Shown: positions 9,274-15,765 of the stretch, one piece after another
Layout: every line of letters starts with the position of its first letter
Position numbering within the stretch: the stretch's first letter is position 1
Assembly: GCA_964386465.1 (NCBI GenBank)
Contig: CAYLTU010000037.1
Span: forward strand, 1-28,179
DNA: 28,179 nucleotides
From: GCA-2717185 sp964386465
GTDB lineage: Bacteria > Pseudomonadota > Alphaproteobacteria > UBA8366 > GCA-2717185
Reading direction: 5' to 3'
Notes under the pieces: model-generated
Seen by the model: the letters and a program-made list of their open reading frames with translations, nothing else
What the model was told of the DNA's origin: nothing
The model's database searches: none
Position numbers and translations under genes: made by a program

Positions 9274-9302
9274 TGTCATCCCCGGCTTGACTGGGGATGA
9301 CA
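9274..9302. repeat. Palindromic element with 10-bp perfect stem
   Basis: TGTCATCCCC (9274-9283) and GGGGATGACA (9293-9302) form a perfect 10-bp stem around a nine-base loop, GGCTTGACT, in the gap between radC and the GST gene. From memory, very similar CATCCCCGGCTTGAC palindromes are dispersed between genes in many alphaproteobacteria, so this is probably one copy of a short interspersed palindromic repeat. There is no T-run on either side, so it is not a classical terminator, although it could stabilise the radC transcript end. Confidence 0.6.
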
Positions 9303-9360
9303 TGCGGGGTGGGTTTCGAGCGATCCAAAATTTTATGAAAGGGTTCGAAAACACAAATCT

Positions 9361-10050
9361 CTAAAGCAGCCCCATCGACCGGAAGCTTACATGCTCGCTC
9401 TTGCCGATCACGACGTGGTCATGCAGCACGATGCCCAGTTTCTCGGCTGCGTCCTGGACCCGCTTGGTCATGTCGATATCGCCGCGCGAGGGCGTGGGGT
9501 CGCCTGACGGATGGTTGTGCACCAGGATGATGGCGGAGGCGTTGAGGTCGAGCGCCCGTTTGACGACTTCGCGCGGGTAAAGCGGCGTATGGTCGACGGT
9601 GCCCTGCTGCTGTACTTCGTCGGCGATCAGGACGTTCTTGCGGTCGAGGAACAGCACCCGCAACTGCTCGATCTTTTCGTACCCCATCGCCGCCTTACAG
9701 TAGTCGAGCAGCTTGTCCCAGGAACCGATGGCGTCTTTGTTCATGATCTGCTGCCGGGCGAGCCGGAGGCCTGCGGCGTGCGAAACCTTCAACGCAACAG
9801 CGGCCGCATCGCCGATGCCTTTTACGCCGCGAAGCTTCTCCGCCGGGGCACTCAGCACCGCGCCGAGGCTGCCGAACGCGGCCATTAGGTCCTTGGCGAT
9901 CGGTTTCACGTCGGTGCGGGGGATCGCTTGCGATAGCAACAGTTCGAGAATTTCGTAATCCGGCATGCCGTCGCCGCCGGTTGCGAGGAACCGCTCGCGC
10001 AGTCTTTGGCGATGGCCGAGATAGTGCGGTTTGTCCTTATTGCCGGTCAT
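9361..10050 (-). CDS. radC: RadC family JAB/MPN-domain protein
   Basis: This is a RadC/UPF0758 protein of 229 residues. It opens with the family-typical GHRQRLRERFLATG (residues 12-25) and a helix-hairpin-helix region (LRGVKGIGDAAAVALK, 73-88). The JAB metalloprotease-like fold carries the JAMM signature: Glu144, then His178 and His180 in HNHPSGDPTPSRGDID, with Asp191. The historic link to DNA repair is disputed and the biochemical role is unsettled. The ATG at 10050 is chosen because it starts just before the conserved region. A TTG at 10110 would add twenty unlikely residues. The gene is divergent from the CoA-transferase gene with about 120 bases between them. Confidence 0.93.
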   Translation of the reverse strand: MTGNKDKPHYLGHRQRLRERFLATGGDGMPDYEILELLLSQAIPRTDVKPIAKDLMAAFGSLGAVLSAPAEKLRGVKGIGDAAAVALKVSHAAGLRLARQQIMNKDAIGSWDKLLDYCKAAMGYEKIEQLRVLFLDRKNVLIADEVQQQGTVDHTPLYPREVVKRALDLNASAIILVHNHPSGDPTPSRGDIDMTKRVQDAAEKLGIVLHDHVVIGKSEHVSFRSMGLL

Positions 10051-10173
10051 TCGGGCCGCCCCGCTGACAGAAGGTCCGGCAACATTGTATGCTCCCGGCT
10101 TGCTTGGCAACGACGATTCGCGCGCCGGTTGTTCGACCCTCCGTCGCGCGCGTGCGTCGAACGGAGTTTGCGC

Positions 10174-11382
10174 ATGACGATGGAAGACAACAGGCCGCTC
10201 GCGGGAATCCGTGTGCTCGATTTCTCTCGCGTCTTCGCGGGACCGCTATGCACGCAGCAGATGGCGGATCTGGGTGCGGAAATCATCAAGATAGAACACC
10301 CGGAGCGCGGCGACGATACTCGCTCCATGCGTCCGCCGGAAATCGGTGGCGAAGCGACGTTCTTCCTGTCGGGCAACCGGAACAAGCGCAGCGTTGCGCT
10401 AGACTTCACGACGCCGGAGGGTGGTGAAGTCGTGCACGCCCTAGCTTCGAAATGCGATGTGCTGGTCGAGAACTTCCGCAAGAGCGTGATGGACCGGCGC
10501 AAGTTGAACTACGAGGCGATCAAGGACCGCCACCCGCACCTGATCTACTGCTCGGTATCCGCCTACGGCCGCAGCAGCCCGCTGGCCGATCTGCCCGGCT
10601 ACGATCCGATCCTGCAGGCGGAGTCGGGCCTGATGTCGTTCAGCGGCGAACCGGGCCAGGACCCGCTGCGCCACCCTCTGTCGATCATCGACATATACAC
10701 GTCGCTGTACGCAACCCAGGCGGTCATGGGCGCGATCCTGACGAAGCAGCGCACCGGCCGAGGCCAATTTATCGATTTGGCGCTATACGACGTGGCGCTC
10801 AGCATCCTGACCGATGTCGGCGCGGGTTATCTGAATACGGGTACGGAACCGATCCAGCGCGGCAATGCGCGGAGTTCTTCCGTGCCGAACGGATTGTTCC
10901 ACACGCAAACGGGGCCGGTCTACATCGCCGTCGGCAATCCGCGGCTGTGGAAGATGTTCGCCGAAGGCGTGCTGGAGCGGCCCGAACTGGCCACCGACCC
11001 GCCCTTCAACACCCGCGAAGGCCGGGTCGACAATCGCGACGCGCTCAACGGGTTGATCTCGGAGGTTTTCGCGACGAAACCACGCGACCATTGGCTAAAG
11101 AAGATCACCGACGCCGGCGTCCCGGGCGGTGCGGTCAGGACCATGGCGGAAGCCTTGGATGCTCCGGAAACCGAAGCGCGCGGCATGATCTCGAAAATGA
11201 AGCATCCGACGATCGACGATTTGCGACTGGTCGGATCGCCGATCAAGTATTCGGACACGCCGGTCGTCGATCCCGTCGCGCCACCATTGCTGGGCGAACA
11301 TACGGACGCGATGTTGCGCGATCTGCTGGGGATGAGCGCGGGCGATATCGGTAAATTGCGGAAATCAGGAACCATCCGCTAA
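10174..11382 (+). CDS. CaiB/BaiF family (class III) CoA-transferase
   Basis: This is a 402-residue class III CoA-transferase that moves CoA between an acyl-CoA donor and a carboxylic acid acceptor through an aspartyl-CoA thioester. Family marks are LAGIRVLDFSRVFAGPLCTQ at residues 9-28, LGAEIIKIEHPERGDDTR (33-50), the catalytic Asp144 in LPGYDPILQAESG, and the FIDLALYDVAL segment. The ATG at 10174 has GGAG seven bases upstream; upstream in-frame starts overlap radC antisense and are unlikely. The donor and acceptor cannot be inferred. The acyl-CoA dehydrogenase pair nearby suggests a shared theme of organic acid activation and oxidation, but they are not one operon. Confidence 0.94.
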   Translation: MTMEDNRPLAGIRVLDFSRVFAGPLCTQQMADLGAEIIKIEHPERGDDTRSMRPPEIGGEATFFLSGNRNKRSVALDFTTPEGGEVVHALASKCDVLVENFRKSVMDRRKLNYEAIKDRHPHLIYCSVSAYGRSSPLADLPGYDPILQAESGLMSFSGEPGQDPLRHPLSIIDIYTSLYATQAVMGAILTKQRTGRGQFIDLALYDVALSILTDVGAGYLNTGTEPIQRGNARSSSVPNGLFHTQTGPVYIAVGNPRLWKMFAEGVLERPELATDPPFNTREGRVDNRDALNGLISEVFATKPRDHWLKKITDAGVPGGAVRTMAEALDAPETEARGMISKMKHPTIDDLRLVGSPIKYSDTPVVDPVAPPLLGEHTDAMLRDLLGMSAGDIGKLRKSGTIR

Positions 11383-11398
11383 CCGGTTAAACGCGGGG

Positions 11399-11947
11399 TT
11401 AGACCGGCTTCGCGTCGATCAGGATGCCCGCCAACACCGCGATATCGTCGCTTCGGTTCGACCAGGCGTGGTTCGTACCGCGTTGCACGACCACGTCGAG
11501 CGGTTTCATGTCCACTTCGCCTTCGTCGAGGATCATGGTCACCTCGCCCTGCAGCAGGATTATGTAGTCGATCGTATCCGTCTTGTGCATGTTGGGATGG
11601 CGCGCGTTCGGATCGCGGTTGTGCGCCGCCCCCATGGCAGCGAAGGTCGCATCGGCCGCCGCCTGCAACTCCTCCGGCGATTTGCCTTCCCCGGTATCGT
11701 CCGGTGGGATCTGGAAGAAGCGGAAGACCGAACCGTTCTCCGGCGGCGTCAGCACGACCTCGGTCGCCGCGTTGTCCGCGTCGCCCGTGTTGTCGGCGGG
11801 GCTTTCGAAGGCGCGCCACAGATCGGTCAAGCCGCGGTTCGGATAGACCGGGCTCGGCCGTGTGTGCGGCGAGATTTCGTCGCTCAGGACGATAGAACGG
11901 CCGTTCTCGTCATGGCCGGTGACAATGCGTCTGACGGGTTTCAGCAT
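11399..11947 (-). CDS. Cupin-domain protein
   Basis: This is a 182-residue protein with a single cupin fold in its C-terminal half. The first strands hold HPNMHKTDTIDYIILLQGEV (about residues 116-135) and the second motif lies in LDVVVQRGTNHAWSNRSD (about 149-166). The His residues could form the metal site. The N-terminal half (SDEISPHTRPSPV and following) is typical of small alpha/betaproteobacterial cupins annotated without function. The ATG lies four bases after the NIPSNAP stop, so the two are surely co-transcribed. The end converges on the CoA-transferase with a 16-base gap. A role as a regulator-like sensor or a small isomerase/dioxygenase is possible but not shown. Confidence 0.88.
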   Translation of the reverse strand: MLKPVRRIVTGHDENGRSIVLSDEISPHTRPSPVYPNRGLTDLWRAFESPADNTGDADNAATEVVLTPPENGSVFRFFQIPPDDTGEGKSPEELQAAADATFAAMGAAHNRDPNARHPNMHKTDTIDYIILLQGEVTMILDEGEVDMKPLDVVVQRGTNHAWSNRSDDIAVLAGILIDAKPV

Positions 11948-11951
11948 GGCT

Positions 11952-12587
11952 CTACTTCAGCGGTGAATAGTTGGTCGGCACGAGGATAATCGATTCCATG
12001 CTCGACAGGAGCGTCGGAGCGACGCCGAGGAATTTTCGCCATTCCGGGTCCGCCCCCGCCGCGACCCGAACATCGTCGCGCGCCTGCATGCTTTCATAGG
12101 GCCACATATGCATGACGTTGTTGGGAAACGGCGCCTCGCCTTGCCACAGGCAAACCGGTTGGGAATATTTCGAGCGGACCGGCATGATTTCCTTGAAATG
12201 TTTGAGAAACTCCGGCGCGCGACCCGTTAGAGCCTGGTAATGGCGCAGTTCGTAGATATTTCCCGTCGTGGTCGGCGGCTTGAACTCGATCACCGGGTTG
12301 AGAAAGCGGATTTCCTGCTTCTGAATCAAGCCGCGGATGTTGGCGACGTATTCATTGCGCCAGGCGTCGTTTTTCGCAAGCTTCTGACGCAGCGCTTCGC
12401 GCTCGTTAAGGTCCTCGTAACTCCACAGGTGCCAGATTTGCCCCAGCGTGCCGATTTCGGTCGTCCAGTAGCCCTGGTTCAACCCGTAATCGTTGCCGCG
12501 GATCGGGCGGCCGACTTCCTCGGCCAACTTCAGATATTCCGACTGCTTGCCGGGGTGAAACGTGTAGGTTCTCAATTCATGGATCAT
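11952..12587 (-). CDS. NIPSNAP family protein
   Basis: This is a 211-residue protein with two tandem dimeric alpha-beta-barrel (ferredoxin-like) NIPSNAP domains. The first starts MIHELRTYTFHPGKQSEYLKL. The second starts IYELRHYQALTGRAPEFLKHF at about residue 116, and each ends in a hydrophobic strand motif (IWHLWSYEDL, VMHMWPYESM). Bacterial members accompany catabolic genes, but their activity is generally unknown. The ATG at 12587 is chosen as the start of the conserved domain. AAGGGAGG lies eleven bases upstream, and the promoter with TATAAT at 12627-12622 gives a short leader. An upstream in-frame start at 12671 would run through that promoter. It is the first gene of a two-gene operon with the cupin. 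Confidence 0.9.
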   Translation of the reverse strand: MIHELRTYTFHPGKQSEYLKLAEEVGRPIRGNDYGLNQGYWTTEIGTLGQIWHLWSYEDLNEREALRQKLAKNDAWRNEYVANIRGLIQKQEIRFLNPVIEFKPPTTTGNIYELRHYQALTGRAPEFLKHFKEIMPVRSKYSQPVCLWQGEAPFPNNVMHMWPYESMQARDDVRVAAGADPEWRKFLGVAPTLLSSMESIILVPTNYSPLK

Positions 12588-12621
12588 GGTCGCGCGCGCC
12601 TCCCTTACGGAATTTGGAACG

Positions 12622-12649
12622 ATTATACGGTCTGGACCGTTATTGCGAA
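12622..12649 (-). promoter_or_regulatory. Promoter of the NIPSNAP-cupin operon with palindrome in the spacer
   Basis: On the minus strand, TTCGCA (12649-12644) and a perfect TATAAT (12627-12622) are separated by 16 bases. The spacer contains ACGGTC-CA-GACCGT (12640-12627), a perfect 6+6 inverted repeat abutting the -10 box. The leader to the ATG at 12587 would be about 27 bases and contains the AAGGGAGG ribosome binding site. The placement suits a repressor operator or a MerR-like spacer activator, but no regulator gene is adjacent. Confidence 0.55.
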
Positions 12650-12697
12650 GCGTTCCGGCACCTGTTACCAAGATTTAGCGTGGATTTTGGAGACTCG

Positions 12698-12796
12698 ATG
12701 AGCCATTCAAACGACTATCCCCACGAAACCGCCGACATCGCGGGCCGGATCGGTCGCGATAGTGTCGAACGGATGATCGCCGATGGCATCGGATGA
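12698..12796 (+). CDS. Possible 32-residue leader peptide upstream of the ABC exporter
   Basis: A 32-codon ORF (MSHSNDYPHETADIAGRIG and onwards) starts at an ATG with GGAG five bases upstream. It ends at a TGA (12794-12796) inside the start of the ABC exporter gene, overlapping it by 14 bases in another frame. The exporter ATG itself has only a weak ribosome binding site, so translation of this ORF could couple to it. The product is hydrophilic with no recognised domain. It could equally be chance. Confidence 0.35.
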   Translation: MSHSNDYPHETADIAGRIGRDSVERMIADGIG

Positions 12797-14474
12797 TCTC
12801 CTGAAGCGCACTGCCGCGGCATGTCGGCGCGCGATCATGGGCGTTGCCGTGATCAGCCTGTTCATCAACATGCTGATGCTGACGGCGCCGCTTTACATGA
12901 TGCAGGTGTTCGATCGGGTTTTGGCCAGCCGAAGCACGGAAACGCTTTTCTTCATATCCCTCATCGCGGTCGCCGCCTTGCTGACACACGGGTTGCTGGA
13001 ATTCGTCCGCAGCCTGGCGTTTATCCGCGTTGCCAGTTGGATCGAGCGGCAATTGGGCGGCGAAATCCTGTCCCGGAGCATTGCCGGCGCACTGGAGCAT
13101 GGAAAAGCGCCGTCGGTTCAGGGTCTTCGCGACATCGGCGTGCTGCGCGGATTTCTGACCGGACCGGCAATATTCCCGATCCTCGATGCGCCCTGGTCGC
13201 CGATTTTCCTGATCGTCGTGTTCTTGTTGCACACTTGGCTCGGAATTTTGGCGCTGTCCGGCGCCGTCATATTGTTCATCCTGGCGCTCGGCAACGAGAT
13301 CGCGAGCCGGACTTTGTTGAACGATGCGGAAGGGATATCGATGCGGGCCGTGCGGCGCGCGGAGTCCGCCGTGCGGAATGCGGACGTGATCGGCGCCATG
13401 GGCATGCTGCCGAATATCGTCGGCCGCTGGCGCGAAGACAGTTCCGCGGCGCTGACGCTGCAAACGAAGGCGAGCGCGCGCAGTGGGGCAATCACGGCGG
13501 CGTCCAAATTCCTTCGCCTTGTGCTTCAGATCGCGGTGTTGGGGCTGGGCGCGTATCTCGTCATCCAGAACGAGCTGGGCCCCGGCTCCATGATCGCGGC
13601 TTCGATTCTCATGGCGCGGGCGTTGGCGCCGGTCGAAATGGCGATCGGCAGCTGGCGGACCGCTGTTGCCGCACGGGAGGCATACGCCCGTATCGGCAAA
13701 TTGATGGAGGGGGCGGGAACACCGGAACCCGGTATCGATTTGCCCGAACCGAAGGGACTCATTTCAGCGGAAAACCTCCTCTTCGCCTACCCGGTCGCCA
13801 AGAAGCCGGCGATCAAGAATGTTTCGTTTGTCGTGCAACCCGGCGAACTGGTGGGGCTGATCGGTCCGACCGCGTCGGGTAAGAGCACATTGGCGAGCCT
13901 CCTGGTGGGAAATCTGGTTCCGCGCGGTGGCCATGTCCGCCTCGACGGGATGGAGATGTCGCTTTGGGAGTCGAGCGATCGCGGCCGGCATGTTGGATTC
14001 CTGCCGCAGGACGTCGAGCTTTTCGCGGGTACGGTGCGCGAGAATATCGCGCGCATGGGGGACGGCGATTCCGGGTCCGTTATCGCCGCCGCGACGCTGG
14101 CCGGCGTGCACGACATGATCCTGCGCCTGCCCGCGGCCTACGAAACGGATATCGGCGAGGGTGGCGCCGCCCTGTCCGGCGGTCAACGGCAACGTATAGC
14201 GCTGGCCCGCGCGGTCTACGGAGATCCTTGTGTCGTCGTTCTCGACGAGCCGAATGCCAGTCTCGACAATGACGGCGAAGTTGCGTTGCTGGAAGCGATC
14301 GCGGACTTGAAGAAGAAGGGCACAACGGTTGTTCTCATCGCGCACCGGCCCAGTTTGCTGCGCGATGTCGATAAAGTTTTGATCCTGGAGGACGGCGCCG
14401 TCCGTATGTTCGGGCCGCCGGGCGACGTCATTCCGTCTGTCACGCGAGCTTCGGCCGCGGCGGCGCAAACATGA
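12783..14474 (+). CDS. Type I secretion ABC exporter, PrtD/LapB-like permease-ATPase
   Basis: This is a 563-residue half-transporter, the inner-membrane engine of a type I secretion system. The membrane domain has the PrtD-like N-terminus (SLFINMLMLTAPLYMMQVFD, residues 26-44 region, and VLASRS), and membrane helices around 20-75, 130-170 and 240-285. There is no N-terminal C39 peptidase domain, so leader cleavage is not expected. The ATPase domain has Walker A GPTASGKST (361-369), Gln409, the signature LSGGQ (464-468), Walker B VVVLDEP (484-490) and His521. The stop codon TGA overlaps the ATG of the HlyD-like partner as ATGA. Substrate and outer-membrane TolC partner are not nearby. Its ATG overlaps the short ORF upstream. 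Confidence 0.95.
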   Translation: MASDDLLKRTAAACRRAIMGVAVISLFINMLMLTAPLYMMQVFDRVLASRSTETLFFISLIAVAALLTHGLLEFVRSLAFIRVASWIERQLGGEILSRSIAGALEHGKAPSVQGLRDIGVLRGFLTGPAIFPILDAPWSPIFLIVVFLLHTWLGILALSGAVILFILALGNEIASRTLLNDAEGISMRAVRRAESAVRNADVIGAMGMLPNIVGRWREDSSAALTLQTKASARSGAITAASKFLRLVLQIAVLGLGAYLVIQNELGPGSMIAASILMARALAPVEMAIGSWRTAVAAREAYARIGKLMEGAGTPEPGIDLPEPKGLISAENLLFAYPVAKKPAIKNVSFVVQPGELVGLIGPTASGKSTLASLLVGNLVPRGGHVRLDGMEMSLWESSDRGRHVGFLPQDVELFAGTVRENIARMGDGDSGSVIAAATLAGVHDMILRLPAAYETDIGEGGAALSGGQRQRIALARAVYGDPCVVVLDEPNASLDNDGEVALLEAIADLKKKGTTVVLIAHRPSLLRDVDKVLILEDGAVRMFGPPGDVIPSVTRASAAAAQT

Positions 14475-15765
14475 CGGACAGCACCAGCATGGGAATGACG
14501 CCGGTGATGGCGAGCGGGGGGCGATCATCGGATTGTTTTTCCTGGCGTTCGGCGGTTGGGCGGCCCTGGCGCCACTGAAGAGCGCGGCGATCGCGCCGGG
14601 CGTGGTTGCGGTCGAATCGAACCGCAAGACGATCAAACATCTGGAAGGCGGGATCGTCGGCGAAATCGGTGTGCGTGACGGCGATGTCGTGACGGCGGGT
14701 CAGGTCTTGATCCGCCTCGACGACACGCAGGCACGCGTTACCTTGGAACGGCTGAAAGGGCGTACGGTCGCGGCACGGGCCCTTGAAGCACGCCTGATCG
14801 CGGAGCGGGACGGCTCGGGCCGTATCGTTTTTCCGGTCTCGTTGACGGAAAACGGCGGAGACAGGGAGAATGCGGAAACGTTGGCCGGCCAGTTGAAGAT
14901 ATTCACGACCCGCAAGGAAGCCGTGGCCGCGCAGGAAAGCATCCTGAAACAGCAATCCGCGCAGCTGAACGAGGAAATCACGGGTCTGAAAGGTCTGATC
15001 GCGGCCGAGAACACGCAGATCAAGCTGATCCGGTCGGAGATTGCGGACGTTCAATCGCTCGTCGCCAAAGGGTTGGCCAAGCGACCGCGGCTTCTCGCGC
15101 TGCAACGGCAACAGGCCGAGATCGAGGGCGCGCGCAGCCGCAATATCGCCTCCGTCGCGCGGGCCAAGCAGCAGATCGCCGAAACGCGTTTGCGCGTCTC
15201 CGAACTCAAGACCCAGAAATTGAACCAGGTCGTCGAAGAGTTGCGCGCCACGCAAACGGAGCTGTTCGATCTGGAGGAGCGAATTCGCTCCGCAGAAGAC
15301 GTTCTGGTACGCACCCGCATTAAGGCGCCCTTGGACGGAACGATCGTGGGGCTGCAAATTCATACGCCCGGCGGCGTCGTCGGGCCGGGCGAACCGCTGA
15401 TGGATCTGGTGCCCAGCGGTGCCGGATTGATCATCGAGTCACAGGTCGATCCGAACGATATCGACGTCGTGCATGCCGGGTTGCCCGCACAGGTGCGGCT
15501 GACCGCGTTCAACCAGCGCAATCTCAGCCCGATCGACGGCAAGGTGCTGACGGTTTCCGCCGACCGGCTGACGGACGAGCGGTCCGGCGTGCCCTATTTC
15601 CTCGCCCGCGTCGTCCTCGTCGAGGATCTGTCCAAGGATCTTGCCGTCGCTCTCTATCCCGGCATGCAGGCCGAAGTGATGATCGTGACCGGTGAACGGA
15701 CCGTCCTGGATTATATTTTCAGACCGCTCGCCCGCAGCCTGGGCCGCGCTTTTCGGGAGGATTAG
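14471..15765 (+). CDS. HlyD/PrtE-family membrane fusion protein of type I secretion, apparent frameshift near the N-terminus
   Basis: This is the periplasmic adaptor linking the ABC exporter to an outer-membrane channel. From 14521 the frame is open and typical: a membrane anchor IIGLFFLAFGGWAALAPL, then the lipoyl-like IKHLEGGIVGEIGVRDGDVV, a long coiled-coil region, and the C-terminal RIKAPLDGTIVGLQIHTPGG and ALYPGMQAEVMI. That frame has no ATG, GTG or TTG before a TTG inside the membrane anchor (14533). The natural start is the ATG at 14471, which overlaps the exporter TGA and reads MTDSTSMGMTPVMASGG in another frame. A -1 shift at the GGGGGG run (14516-14521) joins the two into about 431 residues, a normal family length. 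Either one G is missing from the assembly or slippage is used. Confidence 0.88.

Noticed and set aside
10452..11354. A 300-codon plus-strand frame overlapping the CoA-transferase
   Set aside because: It is Arg/Pro-rich and out of frame within a fully conserved CoA-transferase.
11379..11402. CTAACC/GGTTAG inverted repeat between the converging CoA-transferase and cupin genes
   Set aside because: Six-base arms with a 12-base loop and no T-run; too weak to call a bidirectional terminator, and it is partly made of the stop codons.
13764..14636. A 290-codon minus-strand frame opposite the ABC exporter ATPase domain
   Set aside because: It lies opposite Walker A and signature motifs of the exporter and has no ribosome binding site or recognisable domain.
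14440..15363. A 307-codon minus-strand frame opposite the HlyD gene
   Set aside because: It is the antisense of a well-supported coiled-coil adaptor; the repeated Leu/Arg/Asp pattern is the mirror of that protein.
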